64,000 nt of DNA from Salimicrobium halophilum (GTDB taxonomy: Bacteria; Bacillota; Bacilli; Bacillales; Halobacillaceae), in the NCBI RefSeq assembly GCF_900100295.1, contig NZ_FNEV01000003.1:144849-208848 (forward strand), read 5' to 3'. Each line of letters opens with the position of its first letter. Position 1 is the stretch's first letter. The position numbers and the translations under genes were made by a program. The notes below the pieces were generated by a model. The model did not search any database and was not told the origin of the DNA. It worked only from the letters and a program-made list of their open reading frames with translations. Below are positions 26,940-35,552 of the stretch, one piece after another.

Positions 26940-27830
26940 TCATTTCAACCAGGCAGCTCCCACAGCCCCCGCCTCGCTACCAAGACGAGCCGGAACTAAA
27001 CGTAGCGGCAGCACAGCCGGATTCGCCATCTCTTCGTATCTTTCACACAACCTCTCCCACCAAAACTCCGACGTTTCCAAAAGCCCGCCACCGACAACGA
27101 ACGCTTCAGGATCCACCACATGAGTCAAAGTCACAAGAGCGACAGCCAGATCGTCAACGAATCTCTCCAATGTATCAAGAGCCACGTCATCTCCATCCTT
27201 CACCAGCTGAAAAAAATGCTCCCCGTCCCGGCAAACGACAGAGGAATCACTCCGATTGTAGGTGTTCACGAGAGCAGTACCGCTCACATACTGCTCCAGG
27301 CAGCCGTTCTGTCCGCAGTTACAAGGGTGACCTCCAGGATAGAGAATCATATGACCCACTTCTCCGGCACTGAAATGAGAGCCTCGCATCAGTTTCCCAT
27401 TTTCAACGACAGCACCTCCGAGTCCGGTTCCGAGAGTTAGCATCATAAATGATCGGAAGTCTTTTCCGGCACCAAACAAAGCCTCCCCGGCAGCGGCCGC
27501 TTTCACGTCATTATCCACGAAAACAGGGACTCCAAAAGCTTCTTCCACCCGCTCTAGGAGCTGTACGCCGGACCAGCCAGGTACATTCGGCGTTGCATAG
27601 TGGACAATTCCCTTTTTCACATCGATCCGTCCCGCACTACCTATACCGATGGCCTCCACGTCGCGACAAATCAAAAGTTGTCTGATCAGATCAAGCAAGG
27701 AAGTCATCACTGCATCGCTACCCTTGTCCAAAAACGTATCTGTGCTGACCCTGCTAAGCACCGTCCCATGTTCATCAGCGGCGACACCGAGAATTTTCGT
27801 TCCACCGATATCCACCCCGATCCGGACCAT
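26940..27830 (-). CDS. ROK-family sugar kinase (NanK/glucokinase-like)
   Basis: This 296-residue cytoplasmic kinase would phosphorylate a sugar or amino sugar. It has the ATP-binding start VRIGVDIGGTKILG, the catalytic Asp in FVDNDVKAAAAGE, the ROK signature GEVGHMILYPGG and the zinc motif CNCGQNGCLE. There is no HTH domain, so it is an enzyme. It is the last gene of a six-gene operon, 10 bases after an RpiR-type regulator. With NanE encoded in the same region, N-acetylmannosamine is a reasonable substrate (NanK), but glucose or another hexose is possible. Confidence 0.85.
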   Translation of the reverse strand: MVRIGVDIGGTKILGVAADEHGTVLSRVSTDTFLDKGSDAVMTSLLDLIRQLLICRDVEAIGIGSAGRIDVKKGIVHYATPNVPGWSGVQLLERVEEAFGVPVFVDNDVKAAAAGEALFGAGKDFRSFMMLTLGTGLGGAVVENGKLMRGSHFSAGEVGHMILYPGGHPCNCGQNGCLEQYVSGTALVNTYNRSDSSVVCRDGEHFFQLVKDGDDVALDTLERFVDDLAVALVTLTHVVDPEAFVVGGGLLETSEFWWERLCERYEEMANPAVLPLRLVPARLGSEAGAVGAAWLK

Positions 27831-27840
27831 ACGATTCCTC

Positions 27841-28662
27841 CTAATAAATCTTATTTACGACAGCATCCGCCGTCCTCTCTTTCATTTCTGCTGAGGTCTT
27901 CTTATCTTCAAGGGCCACCCCTGTGCAGATCAGATCGATGACGTAAAGCTGGCATATTTTCGCCGTCATCGATCCCCCTTCAAGCGGTGACTCCTGGGCT
28001 CCTCCGATCAAAACGACATCGGCGTACTCCGTAATCGGGGACTTGGAAAAATACGTGACGGCAATGACAGATGCCCCGTTTTCCCTGGCAATTTTCACCG
28101 TCTCCAATGTGTCTCTCGTACTTCCTGATACGCTGATTGCGATGACGACATCACCCGTGTTCAAAGAGGACGCAGCCATCGCCTGAAAATGTGGATCAGT
28201 CCATACTTCCACACTTTTTCCGATGCGAAGGAACCTGCTTTTGGCGTCCATAGCCGTAATGCCGGATGTCCCGACTCCGCATATATGTACATGTTCTGCT
28301 TGTAAAACCGCCTGGATCGCCTGTTCCACCTCTTCATTCTCCACCATCGCTGCTGTCTGCTGAAGAGACTCCGTCGTCGTGTGAAGAATATGTTCCTTCA
28401 GGCTGACGTCTTCTTTTTCATGTTTCTTTTTCGCCACGTGGCGGGCGATGGCCAGTTTGAATTCCTGGTATCCTATCACGCCCACCTTTTTACAGAACCG
28501 GAGAACGGTCGTCTCTCCGACTTCCGCTTCGTCAGCGAGATTATTGACGGAGAAATACATCACTTCCTCCGGGTGGTCCAGTACGTAATCGGCCACTTTC
28601 TGTTCCGACATCGTAAGCGAAGGATGATAGCTCCTGATGATTTCTGTGATCGGCTTATCCAT
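27841..28662 (-). CDS. MurR/RpiR-family transcriptional regulator
   Basis: This 273-residue regulator combines an N-terminal HTH_6 domain (about 1-80, with LADEAEVGETTVLRFCKKVG as recognition region) and a SIS sugar-phosphate-binding domain (about 110-245, with GVGTSGITAMDAKSRFLRIG and ISVSGSTRDTLE). Such regulators respond to phosphorylated amino sugars, sialic-acid intermediates or hexoses. The ATG at 28662 is chosen because GAAAGGAGG lies just upstream. An upstream ATG-initiated extension reads through that site. Its start overlaps the end of the FAD oxidoreductase gene by 8 bp. It lies within the operon it probably regulates. Confidence 0.88.
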   Translation of the reverse strand: MDKPITEIIRSYHPSLTMSEQKVADYVLDHPEEVMYFSVNNLADEAEVGETTVLRFCKKVGVIGYQEFKLAIARHVAKKKHEKEDVSLKEHILHTTTESLQQTAAMVENEEVEQAIQAVLQAEHVHICGVGTSGITAMDAKSRFLRIGKSVEVWTDPHFQAMAASSLNTGDVVIAISVSGSTRDTLETVKIARENGASVIAVTYFSKSPITEYADVVLIGGAQESPLEGGSMTAKICQLYVIDLICTGVALEDKKTSAEMKERTADAVVNKIY

Positions 28663-30232
28663 GTGTCCCCCTCCTTTCACCGTTGGAATAGAAACGCTCC
28701 GGCCATTCCAGCTCGACACCACTTTGCGTAAGGGTCGTTTGAAATTTTTCCAGAAGCGAGCGATTTTCCCGTACCTGCTTCGGCATCACCTGATGAGCGG
28801 TGCAGAAAGCAGCCAATTCCCCGGCCGCTTCGCCGATATTCCATTCCACCGGATGAAGCCGGAAACAGCCATTGGTCAAATGCGTCACTCCTACATTTTT
28901 TCCTCCGGCCATCATGTTATCAGCGTCTCGTGGCAAAAGAGCTCCGAGCGGAATATGAAAAGGCAGCGCCGGAATATCCAAATACCCATGCCCGCTCATT
29001 CGCGGGTGAAGATCGATACTATAGGAACCGATACCGACGACATCCTCATACCACTGGCCGACGCCTTCGTGATACTGAGGGGAGACGTCCTGCTCTACCA
29101 CCCGGTATTCCGGAATGATCCGCCGGGCCTCCCGGATATAGGGATATTTCGCCAGCCCATCTGCCGTATCGAACATATCCGTGCGCAGTTTCAGTTCCGG
29201 ATATCCGGTTCCACCGTCATGACGAGGTGCTTCCGTCTGCAACCAGTACAGAAGAGAAAGGCTCAGCTGCTTCGACTGGTACAGATGTTTCTGTTTCTCT
29301 TCTTCGGATACTTCATAGACATTCCCGAGAAAATAATCGTTCATCGGCCAGTTCATCAGCGTCACATCACCGGAACCGGACACCCCGGGAAAATTCGTCT
29401 TATCAAACGATCGCCGGTATTCCCACAGTGGGAACCCATCCTCTTCCCTGAGCAGGGTATACTTCCTTTTTTCTCCGGTGACCGGATGAGGTGCATGAAA
29501 GCTCAAATAGTCATCCGGCCAGAAATCAGGACGGAACTTCTTCCAAAAGTCGTACATCGCCGGCTTCTCGATGACACGGGATTCACCTTCTCTATATTCC
29601 AGACCGAGGACGTAGGTGAAGGCCTGGATATCCTTCTCATCCTTTTCTTCCCGTGCATGAGGTTCGCCGGTATCTACCTTCGCCTCCGCGCCGACGACAT
29701 AATCCATCCCTGCCAGCGGCAGAAGTTCCCCTTCTTCACTCGCGTCTATGATATAGCCGGCACGAATGGTAATCTCTTCGCCGTTTTTCGCGGTAAAGGT
29801 GACCGTCTCAACGGTTCTCCCCTGCCTCTCTGCGCGGATCAGCTGTGTTTCCGTAGCAACCGTAAGTTTCCCGGACAGTTCATAAGGAAGAAGCATCTCT
29901 TTCAGCACCTGAAGCGTCACTCTCGGGTCATGGCAGAGGTTGCTGACGATACCGTTGCCCGGATTGAAAAGCTCCGCTGTCTCTATGCCGAACATGCGTC
30001 TGTACATCTCCCGGACTTGTTCCCGGTACTTCTGATAGCGGGCCGTCCTTCCGAAATCCTCCATCCACTCATGCTCATCCGGCGGGACTCCCTGGGACGT
30101 CACCTGGCCGCCGATCCATTCCGTCGGTTCCGCCAGATAAACGTCAAGATTCTGCTCACAGGCTGATAGAGCTGCAGCACAACCTCCGAGTCCGCCTCCG
30201 ATGATCAAGAGATCCGCTTCCACGCTTCTCAC
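28655..30232 (-). CDS. FAD-dependent oxidoreductase (FAD_oxidored family)
   Basis: This 525-residue flavoprotein has the N-terminal dinucleotide-binding motif ADLLIIGGGLGGCAAALSA and, near residue 150-165, YIIDASEEGELLPLAGMDYV, the family block where FAD approaches substrate. The C-terminal half contains ALLPRDADNMMAGGKNVGV, which returns to the FAD fold. Related proteins are often encoded with polysaccharide-degradation genes and have no agreed substrate. There is no signal peptide. The GTG start at 30232 is preceded by AAGGAG and overlaps the stop of the upstream zinc dehydrogenase by one base. In context it may oxidise a sugar-derived intermediate (inference). Confidence 0.82.
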   Translation of the reverse strand: MRSVEADLLIIGGGLGGCAAALSACEQNLDVYLAEPTEWIGGQVTSQGVPPDEHEWMEDFGRTARYQKYREQVREMYRRMFGIETAELFNPGNGIVSNLCHDPRVTLQVLKEMLLPYELSGKLTVATETQLIRAERQGRTVETVTFTAKNGEEITIRAGYIIDASEEGELLPLAGMDYVVGAEAKVDTGEPHAREEKDEKDIQAFTYVLGLEYREGESRVIEKPAMYDFWKKFRPDFWPDDYLSFHAPHPVTGEKRKYTLLREEDGFPLWEYRRSFDKTNFPGVSGSGDVTLMNWPMNDYFLGNVYEVSEEEKQKHLYQSKQLSLSLLYWLQTEAPRHDGGTGYPELKLRTDMFDTADGLAKYPYIREARRIIPEYRVVEQDVSPQYHEGVGQWYEDVVGIGSYSIDLHPRMSGHGYLDIPALPFHIPLGALLPRDADNMMAGGKNVGVTHLTNGCFRLHPVEWNIGEAAGELAAFCTAHQVMPKQVRENRSLLEKFQTTLTQSGVELEWPERFYSNGERRGTHG

Positions 30233-31212
30233 TATCCGTCACTCCTTCCGTATTCGATGACCGCTGCAGAAATCTCCTGATTGCCGAGAGCACCGTAGGT
30301 CAAATATGCTTCCTCCATGTTCGTCACTTTACGGGTAAAGCAGGAAATTTCGATTTTACCGGTAGCCAGCAACCGCAGGAATTCTCCCACATTCCTTCCT
30401 TCCGTCCACCGTACGTACTCAATCGGATAGTCGATTGCGTCCTGCTCATACGTAACATCGTATCGTCCCGGCCCTCCGGCTCGAGAAATAAGCAGTTCCG
30501 CCTCTTTTTTGAATATTTTCGCCCGCGGATATTCCGGCTCGATATCTCCTACGATGACAATTTTCCCCCGATTCCGGATCCAGTCCGGGCTATCCTGGGT
30601 AAGTGTCGATTGCTTCCCGCCAGCACAAAGCAGTACGGCGTCCGCTTCTATCCCTTCAAGTTTCTTGGAGCTGCGGAAGGCTTTCAATCCCCCTTTTTCC
30701 GCTTCTTTCACCCGTTTCACATTAACGTCGTAACAGATCACATCATAAGCAGCCGCCTCCGCAATCATTGCAATCATCTGTCCGAGGAGGCCAAGACCTG
30801 CCACCACGACCCGCTCCCCGAATTGAAGACGTGCCGTGCGTAGGGCATGAATGGCAATCGCTCCGATACCTCCGAACGCAGCTTCTTTCATCAACACGCC
30901 CTGCGGGACTTTTGAGCAAAGCGTCACGGGTACCTGAAGACACTCGCCGTGCTTCACGTATGGTGCGCCGTAACAGGCGACACGGTCCCCCTCCCGTAAA
31001 GAGGACACCCCTTCTCCAACGGCGGTCACCAGTCCGGCCGCACTATAACCGAGGTCGAGCTTCTGTCCATTGCTGACACCGATCAGTCCCATCTCCGACC
31101 CTGGAGAAATAGCGGAATAGGTCGTCCGCACGCGTACATGTCCCGGTCTTAGAGCCGAGTGTTCTTCTGTTCCGATGTAAACTTCCTCGTGTTGTGCGAT
31201 CAACTTCCTCAT
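30232..31212 (-). CDS. Zinc-binding MDR-family dehydrogenase
   Basis: This 326-residue medium-chain dehydrogenase has a GroES-like N-terminal domain (about 1-135) and a Rossmann domain (about 140-290) with VVVAGLGLLGQMIAM. The N-terminal SPGSEMGLIG and GYSAAGLV resemble a group of MDR proteins found in sugar-catabolic clusters; the usual catalytic Cys of alcohol dehydrogenases is replaced by Ser in this region, so zinc binding is uncertain. The ATG at 31212 is preferred: AGGAG lies 7 bases upstream and the codon overlaps the previous stop as ATGA. The likely job is NAD(P)-dependent oxidation or reduction of a sugar hydroxyl; the substrate is unknown. Confidence 0.8.
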   Translation of the reverse strand: MRKLIAQHEEVYIGTEEHSALRPGHVRVRTTYSAISPGSEMGLIGVSNGQKLDLGYSAAGLVTAVGEGVSSLREGDRVACYGAPYVKHGECLQVPVTLCSKVPQGVLMKEAAFGGIGAIAIHALRTARLQFGERVVVAGLGLLGQMIAMIAEAAAYDVICYDVNVKRVKEAEKGGLKAFRSSKKLEGIEADAVLLCAGGKQSTLTQDSPDWIRNRGKIVIVGDIEPEYPRAKIFKKEAELLISRAGGPGRYDVTYEQDAIDYPIEYVRWTEGRNVGEFLRLLATGKIEISCFTRKVTNMEEAYLTYGALGNQEISAAVIEYGRSDG

Positions 31213-32273
31213 ATCGTTCTCTCTCCTGTCCGTTTCCATTGATCTACATGTTCCGCTACGAAATCTTCGTCTGAAAGGTGAGGGTAAGCCTGGAGGACGC
31301 GGTCGATGTCTTCTTTCTGCCCGGGGCTCAGAGAATCTTTCTCACGGAGGCACCAGTTCCCTTTCAGCAATCCCTGTCTCTTCAACACTTCATTGATGCC
31401 GGCAATACTTCCTTTGAACCCATTACGGGCATCAAACAGGGCAGCGTTCCTATCCGTCACTTCCTGCGCAATCGTCATCAGCTCTTCGCTGAAGATTCCC
31501 TTCCGCTTCTCTTCCTTGATACGATCGAACAATTCGACCGCTGCCTTCGTTCCGATCGCCCAGTGCCCGAGCAGTCCACCGACAATTTCTTTGCCGACCT
31601 TTCCATCCTGGGTATCAAAGACATACGTCGTCATCAGGTCGTGAACGATGGTATCGTCATTCCCTGTGTACAGTGCAACCTCTTCTCTCCTCGAAGATTC
31701 ACAGACAGCCCGCACCACATCAAGGGTTTGATAACGACTGAACGGAGCAATCTTGATGGCCCGCACATTCGGAATCTCCGCAAATGCTTTCCAGAACTCG
31801 TAGGAAAAGTTTCTTCCACCCACGGCCGGCTGCAAGTAGAAACCGAACAACGGAATTTCTCCGGCGACTTTTTTGGCACGGTCCAGAATGTCATCTTCAC
31901 TCAGGTAATCGAGCCCTCCCATACTCAGAAGTCCGAGGTCATAGCCGATACTTCTCGCAAAAGCCGCTTCCCGCACAGCTTGATCCACCGGACCCGCAAG
32001 CCCCGCAACTTTGATGAAATCCTCTTCTCTTCCGGCTTCTCTCACTTCTTCAAGCGCCATACGAAGGACCGGACCATACATATTCTCATCTCTTATTTCA
32101 AACTGGGTCGTGTGCACGCCAACGGCAATACCCCCTGCTCCAGCATCGATATAGTACCGGGTAAGTGCACGCTGCCCCGTTTCATCAAGTGTCTTGTCTT
32201 CGTTCAGTGCCAGTGGATGAGCGGGAATGACCGCCCCCTGTTTCAGTTTTTCTTCGATTGTCTTATTCATCAT
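31209..32273 (-). CDS. Dihydrodipicolinate synthase-family aldolase
   Basis: This 354-residue protein belongs to the DHDPS/N-acetylneuraminate lyase superfamily, which cleaves or forms 2-keto-acid aldols through a Lys Schiff base. The candidate Lys is in RAIKIAPFSRYQ and the partner Tyr in FGFYLQPAVGG. The N-terminal phosphate/carboxylate loop is atypical: GVHTTQF replaces the GTTGE-like block of true DHDPS, and the chain is about 60 residues longer. A biosynthetic DapA role is therefore unlikely. The ATG at 32273 shares one base with the preceding stop and has AGGAG 7 bases upstream. In this operon it probably acts on a sugar-derived keto acid (inference). Confidence 0.82.
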   Translation of the reverse strand: MMNKTIEEKLKQGAVIPAHPLALNEDKTLDETGQRALTRYYIDAGAGGIAVGVHTTQFEIRDENMYGPVLRMALEEVREAGREEDFIKVAGLAGPVDQAVREAAFARSIGYDLGLLSMGGLDYLSEDDILDRAKKVAGEIPLFGFYLQPAVGGRNFSYEFWKAFAEIPNVRAIKIAPFSRYQTLDVVRAVCESSRREEVALYTGNDDTIVHDLMTTYVFDTQDGKVGKEIVGGLLGHWAIGTKAAVELFDRIKEEKRKGIFSEELMTIAQEVTDRNAALFDARNGFKGSIAGINEVLKRQGLLKGNWCLREKDSLSPGQKEDIDRVLQAYPHLSDEDFVAEHVDQWKRTGERTI

Positions 32274-33289
32274 CAAAAAGCTCCTTCCCTCTCCTGAAAA
32301 TGTGTCGGTTTGTCTGAAACCTTTCCTCCTTGCTTCATCCATTCGGCGATCATCTGGATCATATCCTGGGCGGATACGCGTGGATAACCGAACAATCGAT
32401 GGGCTTTGGCCGCATTGTTCAACAGCGATTCCTCCGCCTCCTCCGAAGCGATAATCGCCGTCGTACCGAATTCTTTCGCAAACTGATGGGCGAGCCAGCG
32501 CACCGATAATGTCTCGGGCCCTGTGACGTTCAACACGCGGGCTGGATTATCTGTATGAAGCAGCGAACGGAGCGCATATTCATTGGCATCGCCCTGCCAG
32601 ATGACATTTACGCTTCCCATCGTTACATCCACCGGTTTCCCTTCGTATACCTGCTTCGCTATTTCAAGCAGGACGCCGTAACGTAAATCGATCGCATAGT
32701 TCAGCCGGAACAGCAGCATGTTCGTTCCGTTTACGTGGCAAAAGTGTTCGAGAATCCGTTCCCTGCCGAGGCAGGATTGCGCATACTCTCCGACCGGTCC
32801 GACGGGATGCTCTTCGGAACAACCGTTGCTCGCGACTTTCGTCAGCGGATAGACATTCCCCGTGGAAAACGCTACAATATTTGCGTCCCGGAACTTGTCT
32901 GCGATCCGTCCGGGGACGTATGCGTTCATCGCCCACGTGAAGGGTTCATTTCCGGTCGTGCCGAATTTGTTCCCTGCCATATAAATGATGTTGGCGGCAA
33001 AGGGCAGATGGTCGATCGAGGCTTCATCCATCAGGTCACAGGCGATGGTTTCCACGCCGTGCCTCTCGAGCTCTTCCTTCTTCTCCACAGAAGAGAACCG
33101 GGAGACGCCGATGACTTTCCTGTCGTCTCCGAGCTGATTGACGGCCCGCTTTGCCATCTTGGCCAGGGTCGGCCCCATCTTCCCTCCGACTCCGAGAATC
33201 ATGATATCCCCTTCGGTCTGACCGAGGTCCCGGAGCAGTGCCTCCGACGGTTCTGTCATAAATCGTTCGAGTTCTTCGATCGTCTTCAT
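32273..33289 (-). CDS. NAD(P)-dependent epimerase/dehydratase (extended SDR)
   Basis: This 338-residue protein has an N-terminal Rossmann fold with IMILGVGGKMGPTLAKMAKR and an SDR-like active-site region; FSTGNVYPLT holds a Ser/Thr and Tyr arrangement, and GEYAQSCLGRERIL resembles the YxxxK motif but with Ser-Cys-Leu-Gly after the Tyr, so the catalytic Lys is not conserved. It is the first gene of a six-gene operon (33289 to 26940). The ATG at 33289 follows AAGGGAGGGG. Likely it redox-modifies or epimerises a sugar, with some doubt given the missing Lys. Confidence 0.8.
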   Translation of the reverse strand: MKTIEELERFMTEPSEALLRDLGQTEGDIMILGVGGKMGPTLAKMAKRAVNQLGDDRKVIGVSRFSSVEKKEELERHGVETIACDLMDEASIDHLPFAANIIYMAGNKFGTTGNEPFTWAMNAYVPGRIADKFRDANIVAFSTGNVYPLTKVASNGCSEEHPVGPVGEYAQSCLGRERILEHFCHVNGTNMLLFRLNYAIDLRYGVLLEIAKQVYEGKPVDVTMGSVNVIWQGDANEYALRSLLHTDNPARVLNVTGPETLSVRWLAHQFAKEFGTTAIIASEEAEESLLNNAAKAHRLFGYPRVSAQDMIQMIAEWMKQGGKVSDKPTHFQEREGAF

Positions 33290-33311
33290 GAAACCCCTCC
33301 CTTTCATTAAT

Positions 33312-33371
33312 TTGACAATTCAAAAAATTGAACTTACATTTAGTAGGACAAGTCCAAAATAAGTCTTTAAA
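33312..33371. promoter_or_regulatory. Divergent promoter region with 11-bp direct-repeat operator
   Basis: TTGACA near 33312 is followed after about 17 bp by TACATT, a promoter candidate for the regulator gene at 33383. The segment GGACAAGTCCAAAATAAGTCTTTAAA (33346-33371 in total; core halves ACAAGTC at 33348 and ATAAGTC at 33359) carries two half-sites exactly 11 bp apart. A closely similar segment lies upstream of the ABC importer operon at 38157-38182. The regulator encoded here is the obvious candidate for binding both (inference). Confidence 0.6.
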
Positions 33372-33382
33372 GAGGTGCACCT

Positions 33383-34732
33383 ATGTCTTCTTCCACATCA
33401 ACCATGCAGTCTGAAATCACGATAGGTATTATCGGTCCGGAACCCCTGGTACGTCAGATGCGCCAGGTCATCAAGTCCTTTCCGAGCTTCCGTCCGATCT
33501 TTCGTGTAGAAGAAACGGTCGCTCCGGCTCTTGAAGAAACGAAAGAACTTCGAGAGGAAGCCGATGTGCTCATGTTCCTGGAAAAGCATATCTATACGGC
33601 AGCCAAACGATTCTTCCGTTTTTCCATTCCCGTTCATCATATCCCTCTCTCGAGCACCGGTCTGTACCGTTCGCTTCTTCTGCTTGAGAATGATCATTCC
33701 GGCAAACCTTTATCCATCGATACCGTGGATAAAGATTATACGGAACAGGTATGGAACGACCTCGGTGTGACCATTCCTCCCACGTTCATCTGGGAAGAAC
33801 AAATCGACGCCTCCATTCAGCAGATTGCGGATTTCCACACCAACACTTACAGAGAAGAAGGAACAGTCGCTCTTACAGGAATCAAGGCGGTCGCAGATTT
33901 CCTTGAAAAGAGGAATGTCCCGCATCGCTACGTCACGCCCACCAACCAGGACATGATCGTATCTCTGGAGCGGGCTCTACTCGCCACCGATATCAGGCGG
34001 AACAAAGAGTCTCAGATTGTGCTCAGCCTGATTGATCTCGAGAACTTCAGAGAAGCTACGGAGAAATATGACTCCGAGCATGACATCCAGCTTCTAAAGC
34101 TGAAAGTCGAAGAGACCCTGATCGAATACGCCAAGCTTCTGGATGGACACCTCGCCAACCTCGGGAATGAACACTTGCTCGTCACCACCCGTGGAACGTT
34201 CGAAAAAGAAACGAGAGGGTACAAGTTCATTCCGATTCTCGAAGATATCAAGAAGCAGACCGGTATTCATCTGAGCATCGGCGTCGGGTTCGGTACTTCT
34301 GCAGCGGAAGCCGGTAATCACGCCAGGCTCGCGCTCCGTCAGTCTAAGGAACTGGGAGGAAACGCGTGCTACATCGTACGCGAAGACCGCAGCGTCATCG
34401 GTCCGGTCGAAGTATCGTCCACAGACCGCTATGAACAGTACGAGCTGGCCATCACCGATGCTGATCTCTTAGAGCGGGCGAAAAAAGCCGGAATGTCGGC
34501 AGGCTACATGACCAAGCTGATGGCCCGTGTCACCCGTCACAAAAAGATCGACTATACCGCCCAGGAACTCGCTTCGACGTTGAACATCACCGTCCGAAGC
34601 ACTCACCGGATCCTCCTCAAATGGATGGATGCCGGCCTCGTGAAAGTCATCGGGGAAGAGAAGCTCACCCACAAGGGACGGCCGAAACGGATTTACCGCC
34701 TGACCTTCGTCGATGAAGAGATGCTCACTTGA
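33383..34732 (+). CDS. Three-domain transcriptional regulator: PrpR_N-like sensor, GGDEF-like domain, winged HTH
   Basis: This 449-residue protein has an unusual layout. Residues of about 12-200 resemble the PrpR N-terminal receptor fold, with IGIIGPEPLVRQM and the block GTVALTGIKAVADFLEKRNVP. Residues of about 215-345 look like a degenerate GGDEF/GTP cyclohydrolase III-like domain: HLSIGVGFGTSAAEAGNHA precedes LRQSKELGGNACYI, and no GGDEF motif is present. Residues of about 380-440 form a winged helix, with ELASTLNITVRSTHRILLKW. Proteins like this occur near sugar importers in Bacilli but I know of no studied member. AAAGAGGTG precedes the ATG. It is divergent from the epimerase operon and converges on the ABC permease gene, overlapping its end by 8 bp. 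Confidence 0.78.
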   Translation: MSSSTSTMQSEITIGIIGPEPLVRQMRQVIKSFPSFRPIFRVEETVAPALEETKELREEADVLMFLEKHIYTAAKRFFRFSIPVHHIPLSSTGLYRSLLLLENDHSGKPLSIDTVDKDYTEQVWNDLGVTIPPTFIWEEQIDASIQQIADFHTNTYREEGTVALTGIKAVADFLEKRNVPHRYVTPTNQDMIVSLERALLATDIRRNKESQIVLSLIDLENFREATEKYDSEHDIQLLKLKVEETLIEYAKLLDGHLANLGNEHLLVTTRGTFEKETRGYKFIPILEDIKKQTGIHLSIGVGFGTSAAEAGNHARLALRQSKELGGNACYIVREDRSVIGPVEVSSTDRYEQYELAITDADLLERAKKAGMSAGYMTKLMARVTRHKKIDYTAQELASTLNITVRSTHRILLKWMDAGLVKVIGEEKLTHKGRPKRIYRLTFVDEEMLT

Positions 34733-35528
34733 TCCCCGACAGCTGGATCCCTTCCGTAAAGTAACGCTGGAAGAACAGGAAGATCAGAAACGTCGGAATA
34801 AAGGAAATCGTGGAGCCGGCCATTTCGATCCCGAAGTGGCCTTCTTTTCCGAGAATCGAAGCGAGACCGACTGTCACCGGGAACATCTCCTCCTGTGTCA
34901 TATAGATCAGCGGCTGAAACAGGTCGTTCCAGTTCTGAATGAAAGAGAAAGTGCCGACCGTCGCCACGACCGGAATCGTCAGCGGAAAAATGATCCGCAT
35001 GAATATTTGAAAATCGGTCGCTCCGTCGATCTTTGCCGCTTCCTCGAAATCGTTCGGAATCCCCTGCAAGTACTGCCTTATGAGAAACACACCCATAATC
35101 CCCCATATCTCCGGCACAATGAGAGAGGCATAGTTGTTGATCCAGCCGAAATTGGCGAACATGATGTATTTCGGAATGATGAGCAGCTGCTGCGGAATCA
35201 TAATGACCGCCATGAACGTCCAGAAATAAATCTCCCGCCCCGGGAACTGCTTCTTCGCGAAAATATAACCGATGACTGTACAGAAGAACATCTGACTGAA
35301 GACCGGCACCACGGTAATCACCACCGAGTTGAATATCCAGCGCATGAAAATCCCGTCATCGAGAATGTACGTATAGTTCGACAGCGACAGCTCATCCGAG
35401 AACCAGAACGACGGACTGAGAAGCGCGTACTGCATATCCCGGAAGGACCCGACCACCATGATCAGGAAAGGAAGCAGGAAACAGGCAGCGAAGAAGAACA
35501 GGCCGATATATGCGATCGTTTTTTTCAT
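34725..35528 (-). CDS. Carbohydrate ABC transporter permease (MalG type)
   Basis: This 267-residue membrane protein has six hydrophobic segments and the permease EAA loop, EEAAKIDGATDFQIFMRIIF, which contacts the ATPase. It forms the second half of a sugar channel with the MalF-type permease encoded 24 bases upstream. A binding lipoprotein lies before that. No ATPase gene is in the operon, so a shared MsmX-type ATPase is likely. Its last 8 bp overlap the convergent regulator gene. The substrate is unknown, but the region's NanE and glycosidase-like genes suggest an amino sugar, sugar acid or oligosaccharide. Confidence 0.9.
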   Translation of the reverse strand: MKKTIAYIGLFFFAACFLLPFLIMVVGSFRDMQYALLSPSFWFSDELSLSNYTYILDDGIFMRWIFNSVVITVVPVFSQMFFCTVIGYIFAKKQFPGREIYFWTFMAVIMIPQQLLIIPKYIMFANFGWINNYASLIVPEIWGIMGVFLIRQYLQGIPNDFEEAAKIDGATDFQIFMRIIFPLTIPVVATVGTFSFIQNWNDLFQPLIYMTQEEMFPVTVGLASILGKEGHFGIEMAGSTISFIPTFLIFLFFQRYFTEGIQLSGIK

Positions 35529-35552
35529 AGGCGGGTCTCCCCCTTTCTGTCA

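Noticed and set aside
28637-30166. Long plus-strand frame (509 codons) opposite the FAD oxidoreductase
   Set aside because: It lies antisense to a gene with clear FAD motifs, has no ribosome site, and its composition is an antisense shadow. The same applies to frames at 14678-15730, 31278-32297 and 34713-35762.
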